Shown: positions 38,080 to 47,551 of the stretch, in pieces
How the letters are laid out: each line of letters opens with the position of its first letter
Numbering within the stretch: position 1 is the first letter of the stretch
NCBI RefSeq assembly: GCF_002966125.1
Contig: NZ_CP027062.1
Coordinates: 1,984,001 to 2,048,000 of the forward strand
Direction: 5' to 3'
DNA length: 64,000 bases
Origin: Pukyongia salina
GTDB taxonomy: Bacteria > Bacteroidota > Bacteroidia > Flavobacteriales > Flavobacteriaceae
Notes under the pieces: model-generated
What the model saw: the letters and a program-made list of their open reading frames with translations, nothing else
What the model was told of the DNA's origin: nothing
The model's database searches: none
Made by a program: the position numbers and the translations under genes

Positions 38080-38490
38080 ATGCTACAACGTATACAAACG
38101 GTATATCTTATCATTTCTGCTCTCGTTATGGGAGCTTTATATTATTGGTTTCCAACGGTGAGTGATGAAGCCGGAAATGCAATAATTAGTAGGGATGAAC
38201 CGTTAGTTTTAGGCCTTATAGGCATATCAGTTCTGTTAACTGTTATTTCGATCTTTAATTTTAAAAGGCGTAAAGGACAATTTGTTCTCAATCGCCTTAC
38301 TATAATATCAAACTTTGTATTACTGGGAGTTTTCGTATACAGGTCGCTAACTTTATCCGGAGAGACTTTGGTCTCGGAGAAGGGTATTGGGGTGCTTTTT
38401 CCCATCATTTCTATCGTTTTTTTAGTGTTAGCCAATAAGGCTATCAAAAGGGACGAGGATCTCGTAAAATCTGTAGACCGTTTACGCTAA
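38080..38490 (+). CDS. DUF4293 membrane protein
   Basis: A 136-residue protein with four predicted membrane helices (VYLIISALVMGALYYWF, LGLIGISVLLTVISIF, TIISNFVLLGVFVYRSL, LFPIISIVFLVLANKAI) and the N-terminal MLQRIQTVYL typical of DUF4293, a Bacteroidota-specific family often located near rho. Function unknown. The transcript ends in a strong hairpin at 38517. Confidence 0.88.
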   Translation: MLQRIQTVYLIISALVMGALYYWFPTVSDEAGNAIISRDEPLVLGLIGISVLLTVISIFNFKRRKGQFVLNRLTIISNFVLLGVFVYRSLTLSGETLVSEKGIGVLFPIISIVFLVLANKAIKRDEDLVKSVDRLR

Positions 38491-38516
38491 ACCATACATC
38501 TTAGTATATTAGTGCA

Positions 38517-38551
38517 AAACCCCTGAAGTATGCCAACTTCAGGGGTTTTTA
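38517..38551 (+). terminator. strong intrinsic terminator
   Basis: AAAACCCCTGAAG and CTTCAGGGGTTTT form a 13-bp stem with an 8-base loop and T-tract; it can also serve the convergent phosphoesterase gene. Confidence 0.9.
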
Positions 38552-38576
38552 TTTTTTTACACGATCTGTTCGCGCC

Positions 38577-39068
38577 TTAACGTTTGTACTCGATTACCTC
38601 CAGGTTCCCAATCTCCGAACCACTTATGGTAAACCTAAGCATAGTTCTCACCTTGTGAAACCCATGTTTACCAATGGCTCCGGGGTTCATATGTAGGAGC
38701 CCAAGTTTCTTGTCGTTCATCACCTTTAGTATATGTGAATGTCCGGTAATGAAAAGACGGGGAGGATTTGTTCGTATCGCTTCGCGTATGGACGGGCTGT
38801 ACCGGCCCGGATAACCACCTATATGCGTGATCCATACGTCCACCTGCTCACACACGAACCTGTTGTGAAGAGGGAACTCTGCGCGGATAGCTGCGTTATC
38901 AATATTGCCGTATACTGCCTTTAAGGGTTTTAGTTTGGCGATCGCATCGGTAACAGAGGAATCGCCAATGTCTCCGGCATGCCAGACCTCATCTGCTTGC
39001 TTAACGTGTTTTAATATTGTTTCATCTATATAACCATGCGTATCACTAAGCAAGAGTATTTTTTTCAT
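38577..39068 (-). CDS. YfcE/MJ0936-type metallophosphoesterase
   Basis: A 163-residue calcineurin-like phosphoesterase. All metal-binding motifs are visible in order: LLSDTHG, VWHAGDIGD, AVYGNID, WITHIGG and FITGHSH, with NPGAIG near the C-terminus. The size fits the YfcE group, which hydrolyses phosphodiesters with Mn2+. The natural substrate is unknown. It diverges from truA. Confidence 0.92.
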   Translation of the reverse strand: MKKILLLSDTHGYIDETILKHVKQADEVWHAGDIGDSSVTDAIAKLKPLKAVYGNIDNAAIRAEFPLHNRFVCEQVDVWITHIGGYPGRYSPSIREAIRTNPPRLFITGHSHILKVMNDKKLGLLHMNPGAIGKHGFHKVRTMLRFTISGSEIGNLEVIEYKR

Positions 39069-39108
39069 TGGTTTCTATCAGAGACTATAAATCACAGGCT
39101 GGTTTGCC

Positions 39109-39116
39109 TATCTTTG
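39109..39116 (+). promoter_or_regulatory. -7 element TATCTTTG for truA
   Basis: Perfect TAnnTTTG match 23 bp before the TTG at 39140. Its position makes the longer open frame starting at 39068 unlikely as coding sequence. Confidence 0.5.
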
Positions 39117-39139
39117 CTTATTCAAAAGTAAAGGAATTC

Positions 39140-39886
39140 TTGCGATATTTTCTCGACTTATCATTCAATGGAAAAAATTATCACGGATGGCAGATCCAAC
39201 CCGATGCCATTAGCGTGCAGGAAGTGGTAGAGCGTACACTATCTGTTTATTTTCGAACCGAAATTAAAGTAACCGCTGCAGGTAGAACCGATACCGGTGT
39301 ACATGCCTCTCAGATGATAGCACACTTCGATCTGGAAACCAAAATCGATTCTGTTGAAGAGACCATATTTCGGCTCAATTCTTTCCTGCCTAAGGACATA
39401 GCGATAGAAGATTTATATGAGGTAAGAGATGAGGCCCATGCCCGATTCGACGCCACCGAAAGGGAATATCAATACGGGATCGTGCTAAATAAGGATCCGT
39501 TTCGTATCGATGTAGCACATCAGATCTTCCATGTACCGGATGTGGGAAAGATGAATAAAGCCGCAGAATTATTATTAGGCTATAAGGATTTCCAATGTTT
39601 CTCACGTTCCAATACCGATGTAAAGACGTATTATTGTGATATCAAACTGGCCAGGTGGGAATTTGAAGATAATTTTCTCACTTTCACGATCCGCGCCGAT
39701 CGTTTTCTGCGAAATATGGTAAGGGCGATCGTCGGGACCCTCCTGGATGTTGGAAATGATAAGATTTCGATCTCTCAATTCGAAGAGATCATTAAAAGTA
39801 AAGACAGAACCAGGGCAGGGGCATCGGCTCCCGCCCAGGGGTTATTCCTCACAAGGGTAACCTATCCGGAAACTATTTATAAATAA
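39140..39886 (+). CDS. truA: tRNA pseudouridine(38-40) synthase
   Basis: TruA modifies the anticodon stem-loop of tRNAs. The 248-residue protein begins at TTG (LRYFLDLSFNGKNYHGWQIQ), which matches usual TruA N-termini, and shows the catalytic AAGRTDTGVHA with its aspartate, then YQYGIVLN and FLRNMVRAIVGTLLDVG. The open frame extends upstream to 39068, but a -7 box sits inside that stretch, so TTG 39140 is preferred. The ABC exporter gene follows directly (TAAATG). Confidence 0.92.
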   Translation: MRYFLDLSFNGKNYHGWQIQPDAISVQEVVERTLSVYFRTEIKVTAAGRTDTGVHASQMIAHFDLETKIDSVEETIFRLNSFLPKDIAIEDLYEVRDEAHARFDATEREYQYGIVLNKDPFRIDVAHQIFHVPDVGKMNKAAELLLGYKDFQCFSRSNTDVKTYYCDIKLARWEFEDNFLTFTIRADRFLRNMVRAIVGTLLDVGNDKISISQFEEIIKSKDRTRAGASAPAQGLFLTRVTYPETIYK

Positions 39887-41650
39887 ATGGCAGCCTCAGG
39901 CAAAGCATTCGATTTTAAACTTTTTAAGCGGTTATTGGCGTACACCAATGCATATCGCCTTACCTTTTATTTTGTGGGCTTCGCCGCCATAGTAATGTCT
40001 GGACTTTCCATATTACAACCGGCGCTTTTAAGGCAGGCTATAGACAACTCTATAATTCCTCAGGACGGTGAAGGGCTGATGTTTTACATCATCTTAATGA
40101 TAGCTGTACTTATCCTGGATGTTATTTTTCAGTTTGCTTTTATTTTTTACGCCAACTGGCTGGGACAAAGTGTGATAAAAGATATCAGGGTAAAACTTTT
40201 CCGGCTTATGCTCAGTTTTCAAATGAGGTATTACGATAAAAGCGCCGTAGGGAGGTTAACAACCCGCGCCGTTAATGATATCGAAACCATTTCAAGCATC
40301 TTTAGTCAGGGCTTGTTCATGATAATAAGCGACCTGCTGAAAATGCTTGTGATCATGGGATTCATGTTGTATCAAAGCTGGCGATTGTCCCTCATTGTTT
40401 TTGCCATATTACCCATTATACTCTATGCTACCCGGGTATTTCAACGGGCAATGAAAACTGCTTTCGAGGAGGTTCGAAATCAGGTGGCAAATCTTAATTC
40501 CTTTGTTCAGGAGCGTATCACAGGGATGAAGATCGTCCAGATATTCACGCGGGAAGAAACAGAATATGAACGATTTCAGCAGATCAATGAAAAGCACAAA
40601 AAAGCGTGGATAAAAACCGTATGGTACAACTCGATCTTCTTCCCAATTGCGGAGATGTCTTCCAGTGTGGCTATTGGTATGATCGCCTGGTATGGCGGGC
40701 TCAATGCAGCTGAAGGTGGCGTGATCACGGTTGGATTGATCGCAATGTTCATTCAACTGTCTCAAATGCTTTTCAGACCCCTTCGGCAGATCGCCGATAA
40801 GTTTAACACCTTACAAATGGGGATGGTTGCAGCAAACAGGGTGTTCGGTATCCTGGATACCAAATCGCATATCCAGGATCACGGCACAGTGGAAATGTGC
40901 AGAAGCGAAGGCCTTATAGAATTCGATAATGTTCACTTTGGCTATAACGATGATGAAGAGGTGATCAAGGGAATTTCGTTTATGGTTAATCCAGGAGAGA
41001 CCGTTGCTATTGTGGGGGCCACCGGCGCAGGGAAGTCTACCATAATCAATCTACTGAGCCGTTTCTACGAGATAAACGCAGGTGAAATTAGGATTGATGG
41101 TATAAACACGAAGGAATATACCCTTTCATCTCTTCGAAAACAGATAGCTGTTGTATTACAGGATGTCTTTCTTTTTGCAGATTCCATTGTTAACAACATC
41201 ACTCTTAACGATCCCGGGATTTCCGAGGCCGATGTAATTTCGGCGGCGAAGGAAATAGGGGTACATAAATTTATAGAATCCCTTCCGGATGGGTATCGCT
41301 ATAACGTTCAGGAACGGGGTACAACTCTTTCATCCGGGCAGAGGCAACTTATAGCCTTTCTACGTGCCTACGTTAGCAATCCCGAGATACTCGTGCTTGA
41401 TGAAGCGACTTCATCTGTAGATTCTTATTCAGAAGAAATGATTCAGAAAGCAACCGAAAAGATCACCCACGGCAGAACTTCTATTGTGATCGCACATCGT
41501 CTGGCAACGATCAAGAAGGCAGATAAGATCCTGGTTATGGAAGCCGGTAAGATTGTAGAAACCGGGACTCATAGTGAACTACTGAAAAGGGAGGACGGCC
41601 ATTACCGCAATCTTTACGAGGTCCAGTTCATGGCAGAAGAGATGCTATAA
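39887..41650 (+). CDS. ABC exporter, fused permease and ATPase (MsbA/LmrA-like)
   Basis: The 587-residue half-transporter has six membrane helices (residues 20-310) and a C-terminal ATPase: Walker A IVGATGAGKSTIINLLSRFY, Q-loop VLQDVFLFADSI, signature LSSGQRQLIAFLRA and Walker B ILVLDEATSSVD with the H-loop IVIAHRL. It likely works as a homodimer exporting lipid or drug-like compounds. The start codon follows the truA stop without a gap. Its end overlaps the convergent DUF3667 gene by 37 bp. Confidence 0.93.
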   Translation: MAASGKAFDFKLFKRLLAYTNAYRLTFYFVGFAAIVMSGLSILQPALLRQAIDNSIIPQDGEGLMFYIILMIAVLILDVIFQFAFIFYANWLGQSVIKDIRVKLFRLMLSFQMRYYDKSAVGRLTTRAVNDIETISSIFSQGLFMIISDLLKMLVIMGFMLYQSWRLSLIVFAILPIILYATRVFQRAMKTAFEEVRNQVANLNSFVQERITGMKIVQIFTREETEYERFQQINEKHKKAWIKTVWYNSIFFPIAEMSSSVAIGMIAWYGGLNAAEGGVITVGLIAMFIQLSQMLFRPLRQIADKFNTLQMGMVAANRVFGILDTKSHIQDHGTVEMCRSEGLIEFDNVHFGYNDDEEVIKGISFMVNPGETVAIVGATGAGKSTIINLLSRFYEINAGEIRIDGINTKEYTLSSLRKQIAVVLQDVFLFADSIVNNITLNDPGISEADVISAAKEIGVHKFIESLPDGYRYNVQERGTTLSSGQRQLIAFLRAYVSNPEILVLDEATSSVDSYSEEMIQKATEKITHGRTSIVIAHRLATIKKADKILVMEAGKIVETGTHSELLKREDGHYRNLYEVQFMAEEML

Positions 41651-42441
41651 GATACAGCTTTTTGAGCCTTCTGGGCTTCGATCATCTCTTCCATGGCGCC
41701 GGTTTTAAACATGATCACCGCCATGATTATAGAAAAAATAACGAACAGGATAAATAAAACGACCAGGAACAAAAGTGTTTTCAAAAGTATCTTGGGCACA
41801 CTAAGTGCAAAGAGCCGCTTGAGGCAATACGCACTGTAAATGATCTGGATGAGAATGGAAACCATGCCCAACACCCCCATATTCCAACCTAGTATCACCC
41901 CAATGAAGGTTAGAAATAACCCAAAGATGGTCATTTGTGAAAGAATATACATAAAGATGACCAGGTGCTCTGTGTAGTTGTATTTTTTATAATTCAAGAA
42001 CACCACTTTTGAAATAAGCGCATAAAGTGGTACATACAACATCATGATCATTGATTGGTATTCGGATACAAATGCAAGGTTTTTATTGTTCATTTCCTCC
42101 GATCCTTCTACAGAGATAGACGAAAGGTCCATCACTTCGGGAAAGAATTTATTCAGGATATATAGTTGTAACCCCGCCAGGGTAATGGAAATAGCGAAAT
42201 AACTAATTACGTTTACGTATCGCTTTCGGGTACCGTCAATATAGCTGCCTATAACTACTTCCGGCATTTTAAGCATGTCGATAAATGTGCGAAGAAATTT
42301 ATTGTCGTAATTAAGAAATTGTTCGCTGAAATGCTCCAATAGATTTTTAAACGTGAGTCTATTTCGTATCACTTTGGCGCCGCATTTGTGGCAGTAATCA
42401 GATTCCTCGGATAGTTGGTGGTTACAATTTTTACAATTCAT
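41614..42441 (-). CDS. DUF3667 membrane protein with N-terminal zinc ribbon
   Basis: A 275-residue protein. Residues 1-25 form a zinc ribbon (CKNCNHQLSEESDYCHKCGA). FKNLLEHFSEQFLNYDNKFL and the following LRTFIDMLKMPE are characteristic of DUF3667, and five membrane helices follow (for example VISYFAISITLAGLQLYIL). Function unknown. It lies 2 bp downstream of cdaA on the same strand, so the two may be co-transcribed. Confidence 0.85.
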   Translation of the reverse strand: MNCKNCNHQLSEESDYCHKCGAKVIRNRLTFKNLLEHFSEQFLNYDNKFLRTFIDMLKMPEVVIGSYIDGTRKRYVNVISYFAISITLAGLQLYILNKFFPEVMDLSSISVEGSEEMNNKNLAFVSEYQSMIMMLYVPLYALISKVVFLNYKKYNYTEHLVIFMYILSQMTIFGLFLTFIGVILGWNMGVLGMVSILIQIIYSAYCLKRLFALSVPKILLKTLLFLVVLFILFVIFSIIMAVIMFKTGAMEEMIEAQKAQKAVSYSISSAMNWTS

Positions 42442-42443
42442 GC

Positions 42444-43226
42444 CTAGCTGAGGTCTTTTTCGAGGATACGCTTTAGTTCTTCCATGTCTTCAAAAAGGAC
42501 AAAATCACCTTCTTTCACATAAGAGATCTGTCCGTTTTCTTCCGAAACTACCAGGCAAACCGCATCGCTTTTTTCGGTAATTCCAATGGCCGCTCTGTGA
42601 CGAAGACCGAAGCGTAACGGGATATTCCTGTCGTTAGAAACCGGCAGGATCGCTCGAGTTGTTGTGATGGTATTGTCTTCAATGATCATGGCTCCGTCGT
42701 GCAACGGACTATTTTTAAAAAAGATGCTTTCAATAATTGGCTGATTTACCGATATATTCATAGCATCGCCTGTACTTTTAACAAAATCCAGGCTGTTATT
42801 ACGCTGGATCACAATAAGAGCTCCAGTTCTTGAAGTTCCCATTTTTCCACAGGCATTAACAATGGCGTTGATGTTGGTGTTTGCTGTGGTTTCTTCTGAA
42901 AAGAATTTAAGTCGCTTGAATAATTTTTTCCTCGCCCGGAAATTGGTGGAACCCAGAAGTAACAAAAACTTTCTGATCTCCTGCTGAAATACTACCACCA
43001 GTGCCAGCATTCCCACTCCCAGGAAGCCGCCTAGGACTTTGCTAAGCATTTCCATCTCGAGAAGTTCGGTGATCTTCCAGGTGGCATAGAGAATTACAAT
43101 TCCGAAGAAAATATTGATAGCTACCGTGCCTTTAACCAATTTATAGAGGTAATAAAGTAAGAAGGCGACCAGCACTATGTCGACAATATCTATAATCCGA
43201 ATGTTGGTCCAATCAAAAAGATCCAA
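42444..43226 (-). CDS. cdaA: diadenylate cyclase (CdaA type)
   Basis: CdaA makes c-di-AMP from two ATP molecules at the membrane. The 260-residue protein has three N-terminal membrane helices, a coiled linker and a DAC domain with the catalytic DGA (SPLHDGAMIIEDNTI) and the GLRHRAA motif that contacts ATP. The start appears to be TTG at 43226 (protein MDLFDWTN). It sits 45 bp from folP on the same strand, a common Bacteroidota pairing. c-di-AMP controls osmolyte transport and wall homeostasis. Confidence 0.93.
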   Translation of the reverse strand: MDLFDWTNIRIIDIVDIVLVAFLLYYLYKLVKGTVAINIFFGIVILYATWKITELLEMEMLSKVLGGFLGVGMLALVVVFQQEIRKFLLLLGSTNFRARKKLFKRLKFFSEETTANTNINAIVNACGKMGTSRTGALIVIQRNNSLDFVKSTGDAMNISVNQPIIESIFFKNSPLHDGAMIIEDNTITTTRAILPVSNDRNIPLRFGLRHRAAIGITEKSDAVCLVVSEENGQISYVKEGDFVLFEDMEELKRILEKDLS

Positions 43227-43271
43227 GGCGTGCAGGGTTTTTGTAAAAGTAGTTTAAAAATTTAAAAGTTG

Positions 43272-44102
43272 CTAGGCTCTTTTAAGCTCAGAAATTAGGG
43301 AAATACACTCCATTGCCTCCTTAACATCATGTACACGTAAAATATTCGCGCCCTTAAGCAATGCTATGCTGTGAAGGGCAGTGGTTCCGTTTAAGGCGTT
43401 TTCGGGAGTAGTGTCCAATGTTTTATAGATCATCGATTTTCGGGATATTCCTATCAGAATAGGGAGCTCCAGTTCTTTAAACAATTCCAGTTCGTTGAGC
43501 AGGGCGAAACTCTGTGCTCGTGTTTTCGAAAACCCGAAACCGGGATCTATGATGAGGTCATTGATACCCGCAGCATTCGCCTCCTTTATCCTCCCCGAAA
43601 AATAGGTAAGCACATCCCGGGTAAGCACATCGTAGTTAGTGTTTTGTGTCATTGTTTGAGGAGTGCCTCGCATATGCATGGCTATATAGGGAACTTTCAA
43701 TTGGCCAGCAGTGTTAATCATCTCCGGGTCCAGCATACCACCTGAAATATCATTTATAAGAGCTGCCCCAATCGAAATGGCTTGTCGAGCTACCTCGCTA
43801 CGGAAGGTATCTATGGAAATAATAGCCTCAGGAAATTCCTGCAGGATGGCCTCCAGTGCAGGCAATACACGATTAAGTTCTTCTTCCTGGGAAACATCAC
43901 TGGCGCCCGGTCTCGAACTGTAGCCTCCCAGATCAAGGAAGCTGGCTCCTTCCTTTAGCATACGCTCCGCCTGCAATAATATTTCTCTGCTAGTTGTGGT
44001 TTTTCCACCGTCGTAAAATGAGTCTGGCGTGAGGTTGATAATCCCCATCACCCGAGGGGTGGTTAGATCGATAAGCTTCCCTTTACAATTGATCGAATAC
44101 AA
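43272..44102 (-). CDS. folP: dihydropteroate synthase
   Basis: FolP condenses p-aminobenzoate with the pterin diphosphate. The 276-residue TIM-barrel protein shows VMGIINLTPDSFYDGGKT, FLDLGGYSSRPGA, IISIDTFRSEVA, LINDISGG, IDPGFGFSKT and the C-terminal ILRVHDVKEAMEC. TTG at 44102 appears to be the start. It diverges from the DUF1599 gene and lies upstream of cdaA. Confidence 0.95.
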   Translation of the reverse strand: MYSINCKGKLIDLTTPRVMGIINLTPDSFYDGGKTTTSREILLQAERMLKEGASFLDLGGYSSRPGASDVSQEEELNRVLPALEAILQEFPEAIISIDTFRSEVARQAISIGAALINDISGGMLDPEMINTAGQLKVPYIAMHMRGTPQTMTQNTNYDVLTRDVLTYFSGRIKEANAAGINDLIIDPGFGFSKTRAQSFALLNELELFKELELPILIGISRKSMIYKTLDTTPENALNGTTALHSIALLKGANILRVHDVKEAMECISLISELKRA

Positions 44103-44154
44103 TTTTTTAAATTGATTTATTTAAGCGAAATTTACGCAAAATCTCAGAGACCTG

Positions 44155-44697
44155 ATGTCCGATACTTCCAAACAATACGATGCAGTCATTACCCGTTGCA
44201 GAGACTTATTTGAAAAAAAAATGAAAGATTATGGAAGTGCATGGCGAATACTTCGCTTGCCATCACTTACCGACCAGATCTTTATCAAGGCACAGCGAAT
44301 CCGTAGTCTTCAACAGAACGATGTTCGAAAAGTGGATGAAGGAGAAGTTAGCGAGTTTGTGGGGATCATCAATTATTGTATCATGGCCCTCATCCAATTG
44401 GAAAAAGGAATCGTAGAACAGCCCGACATGGCATTGGAGGAGGCGCTTTCCTTATACGACGAAAAGGTGGCACTTACCAAACAGCTTATGATGGATAAGA
44501 ATCACGACTATGGCGAAGCATGGCGAGATATGCGTGTAAGCTCATTAACAGATCTTATTCTGCAAAAACTCCTGCGTGTAAAGCAGATCGAAGATAATAA
44601 AGGAAAAACCCTGGTTTCCGAAGGGATCGATGCTAATTACCAGGATATGATAAATTATGCGGTTTTCGCCCTAATTCATTTAAAAGCATATTCATGA
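44155..44697 (+). CDS. DUF1599 protein with internal duplication
   Basis: A 180-residue protein composed of two copies of one domain: KMKDYGSAWRILRLPSLTDQ ... FVGIINYCIMALIQL (residues 20-85) and KNHDYGEAWRDMRVSSLTDL ... YQDMINYAVFALIHL (110-177). DUF1599 is found in nucleotide-related phage and bacterial proteins, but its role is unproved. The stop overlaps the next gene as ATGA, which indicates translational coupling. Confidence 0.85.
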   Translation: MSDTSKQYDAVITRCRDLFEKKMKDYGSAWRILRLPSLTDQIFIKAQRIRSLQQNDVRKVDEGEVSEFVGIINYCIMALIQLEKGIVEQPDMALEEALSLYDEKVALTKQLMMDKNHDYGEAWRDMRVSSLTDLILQKLLRVKQIEDNKGKTLVSEGIDANYQDMINYAVFALIHLKAYS

Positions 44698-46409
44698 AAA
44701 TAGTAGTTGGCATTTCCAGAGTATTTGTAGGCGTCTTATTTATAATTAGCGGACTCATAAAACTAAATGACCCGGTAGGTTTCTCCTTTAAACTTCAGGA
44801 TTATTTTGCTCCGGAGGTGCTCAACCTTGAATTTCTCACACCCTATGCCCTGGTGATAGCAATATTTGTAGTGATCTACGAAGTATTACTTGGAGTTATG
44901 CTCCTGGTTGGTTATGCCCGAAGATTTACGCTTTGGAGCCTGCTACTAATGATCGTATTCTTCACATTTCTAACTTTTTATTCGGCAGTGACAGGAAAGG
45001 TTACCGATTGCGGATGCTTTGGGGATGCACTTAAGTTAACACCCTGGGAGTCGTTCTACAAGGATGTAGTTCTATTGGTGCTTATCCTGATCTTGTTCTT
45101 CGGAAGAAAATATATTCAGCCCTTTTTTAGTAGAAATATCCGCAGTATTACGGTATTCGCTTCCCTGGTGGTATGCCTGGGAATCACCTATCACGTACTG
45201 ATGCATTTACCTATTATCGATTTCAGGCCCTATAAGATCGGGGCCAATATATCTGAAGGGATGACCATCCCAGAGGATGCGCCTAAACCTATCTTCGAAT
45301 ATGCCTGGAAGTTTCAAGTGAACGGAGAAGAAAAAGTGATCGTTACTAACGGGGATTATCCGCAGCAGGATGGTGAATTTATTGGCGTGGAGACCACAGA
45401 GATACAGGCGGGCTACGAACCACCCATTCACGATTTCAGTATGGAAAGGGGAGGAGAAGATCATACCACCACTTTCCTGAACATGGAAAATCTTATTGTG
45501 GTGATCGCCTACAATCTTAGTGTTTCTGAAATGGATGGCTTTAATAAGATCAAGACGGTAACAGACGACGCGCTGGCGAAAGGATATCGGGTGATCGGAC
45601 TTTCAGCTTCTTCCGAAGAAGATACAGAAGCACTTGCCAGCGACTACAAGCTAAATTTCAAGTTTTACTTTTGCGATATGACGACCTTGAAAACGATCGT
45701 ACGAAGTAATCCCGGAATTCTGGAGCTTCAGAAAGGAACCATTAAGCAAAAACTACATTGGAACGATGCGTCAGAATTGAAATTGCGCAACCTTCCGGAA
45801 ACGAGCGTACAGCCAGACCCGGTCCTAAAGAAATCCCTCGATAGTATCGCAGTGCTCGATCAGCGATACCGCAAACTGATGTACCTGGAAACAGAAGAAG
45901 AACGTGAAAAAGCCGCGCTTGAAGCAGGTTTTGAAGAGGCGGATTATTCAATTGGATCATTATGGGCTAAGCAAGCTGCCATAGACAGTTTGAACATGAA
46001 TTATATAACAGGGATCTTCGATACGAGGGGTTATCCCGGTACATCCATGGTAGGCGATGCAAATACGGCAGCCTGGTATGTATTGCAGCACAATCCCAAG
46101 CATATTGAAAAATATCTACCCATGATCAAAGAAGCTGGGCAGAAGGGCGAGATTCCCTTTAGATTGGTTGCCATGATGGAAGACCGATATCTCATGGGAA
46201 AAGGAGAGCCTCAGATCTATGGAACTCAAGGGATGACCTACGATGATGAACGCGGCGATCTCATTTGGCCTATTGCCGATCCGGAAGGTGTAAATGAGCG
46301 GAGAAAAGAGGCCGGCTTCGAAACGACCATTGAGGCTTATGCGAAGAATCTGTTTGGAGAAGACTTTGAGTACAAGGTATTAACCATGGAAGATGTTAAT
46401 AAAGACTAG
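44694..46409 (+). CDS. MauE/DoxX-type membrane protein (BT_3928 family) fused to thioredoxin-like and DUF6624 domains
   Basis: The 571-residue protein has three parts. Residues 1-170 hold four membrane helices with the MauE-like TDCGCFGDALKLTPWESFYK. Residues 255-345 look like a thioredoxin fold without a CxxC (NLIVVIAYNLSVSEMDGF ... GYRVIGLSAS). Residues 380-560 match DUF6624 by its patterns DQRYRKL, IDSLNMNYI, GYPGTSMVGDANTAAWYVLQH and YGTQGM. BT_3928-type proteins usually end after the second part. The function is probably redox-linked, but unproved. Confidence 0.8.
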   Translation: MKIVVGISRVFVGVLFIISGLIKLNDPVGFSFKLQDYFAPEVLNLEFLTPYALVIAIFVVIYEVLLGVMLLVGYARRFTLWSLLLMIVFFTFLTFYSAVTGKVTDCGCFGDALKLTPWESFYKDVVLLVLILILFFGRKYIQPFFSRNIRSITVFASLVVCLGITYHVLMHLPIIDFRPYKIGANISEGMTIPEDAPKPIFEYAWKFQVNGEEKVIVTNGDYPQQDGEFIGVETTEIQAGYEPPIHDFSMERGGEDHTTTFLNMENLIVVIAYNLSVSEMDGFNKIKTVTDDALAKGYRVIGLSASSEEDTEALASDYKLNFKFYFCDMTTLKTIVRSNPGILELQKGTIKQKLHWNDASELKLRNLPETSVQPDPVLKKSLDSIAVLDQRYRKLMYLETEEEREKAALEAGFEEADYSIGSLWAKQAAIDSLNMNYITGIFDTRGYPGTSMVGDANTAAWYVLQHNPKHIEKYLPMIKEAGQKGEIPFRLVAMMEDRYLMGKGEPQIYGTQGMTYDDERGDLIWPIADPEGVNERRKEAGFETTIEAYAKNLFGEDFEYKVLTMEDVNKD

Positions 46410-47486
46410 GTGGTTGGATATATACTTCAAAAATTTGGTTACGCACTCCTCACACTTCTGGGGGTAGTAACAGTAATATTTTTACTTTTTACCATATTAC
46501 CCGGTGACCCTGCACGCATGATGCTGGGACAGAACGAAACCGCAGAGCAGGTAGCTATTGTGAAAAAGAAGTATGGTTTCGATAAACCGATCGGGAAACA
46601 ATACTTATACTACCTAAACGATCTTTCTCCCCTCTCCTTTCACAGCCTTAACGAGGGCGATTATACCTTCCTTTCGGAGGATAAATACAACGCACAAACG
46701 CTTTTTGAAACTGCAAGTACGGCGGTGGTTATCAAACCTCCCTATCTGCGTGAGTCCTTTCAGAAAAATGGAAAGAAAGTAAGTGATGTGATATCCGAAA
46801 CCTTGCCTAATACCACCATCCTTGCTATTTCGGCCATTATCATAGCGATGCTTTTAGGGATATTACTTGGTATCATATCGGTACTCTTCAAAGATGGATG
46901 GATAGATAAGACCATACAATTGGTAAGCACCTTTGGGATGAGTGTACCTTCCTTTTTCAGTGCGATTATCTTTGCCTGGATCTTTGGCTATTTATTGCAT
47001 GAATATACCGGCCTAAATATGACCGGCAGTCTCTACGAGGTAGACGATTTTGGCGAAGGGAAGTACGTAATGTGGAAGAATCTAATCCTCCCTGCTGTTG
47101 TGCTGGGGATTCGTCCGCTGGCGGTTGTAACACAGCTCATGCGTAATTCGCTGCTCGAAGTTTTGAGTCAGGACTATATCCGTACAGCAAAGGCCAAGGG
47201 TCTGGCGTTTTTCACTATAATTCGCAGGCACGCTTTGAAGAACTCCCTCAACCCGGTAGTTACGGCCATCTCCGGATGGTTTGCCTCCATGCTTGCCGGG
47301 GCGGTTTTTGTGGAGTATATCTTTGGGTGGAATGGCCTGGGTAAAGAAATTGTAGATGCTTTAAACACTCTGGATCTGCCTGTGATCATGGGAGCGGTCC
47401 TGGTTATTGCAACTTTGTTTATATTCATAAATATTATGGTAGATGTAATTTACGGCTGGCTGGACCCGAAGATAAGCAGGCAATAG
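46410..47486 (+). CDS. ABC transporter permease, DppB/OppB type
   Basis: A 358-residue inner-membrane permease of the peptide/nickel/opine family: N-terminal helix with FTILPGDPARMMLGQNET, then a typical BPD-transport inner-membrane domain (TILAISAIIIAMLLGILLGI, IRPLAVVTQLMRNSLLEVLS, DYIRTAKAKGLAF, ALKNSLNPV). Only this permease is present; partner permease, ATPases and binding protein must lie elsewhere. It begins at GTG directly after the preceding TAG stop. Confidence 0.9.
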   Translation: MVGYILQKFGYALLTLLGVVTVIFLLFTILPGDPARMMLGQNETAEQVAIVKKKYGFDKPIGKQYLYYLNDLSPLSFHSLNEGDYTFLSEDKYNAQTLFETASTAVVIKPPYLRESFQKNGKKVSDVISETLPNTTILAISAIIIAMLLGILLGIISVLFKDGWIDKTIQLVSTFGMSVPSFFSAIIFAWIFGYLLHEYTGLNMTGSLYEVDDFGEGKYVMWKNLILPAVVLGIRPLAVVTQLMRNSLLEVLSQDYIRTAKAKGLAFFTIIRRHALKNSLNPVVTAISGWFASMLAGAVFVEYIFGWNGLGKEIVDALNTLDLPVIMGAVLVIATLFIFINIMVDVIYGWLDPKISRQ

Positions 47487-47551
47487 CCAAGCTGGTAATT
47501 GAAAAAAATAACATACCAACTCGCATATATATTAACACCAACACACAACTC

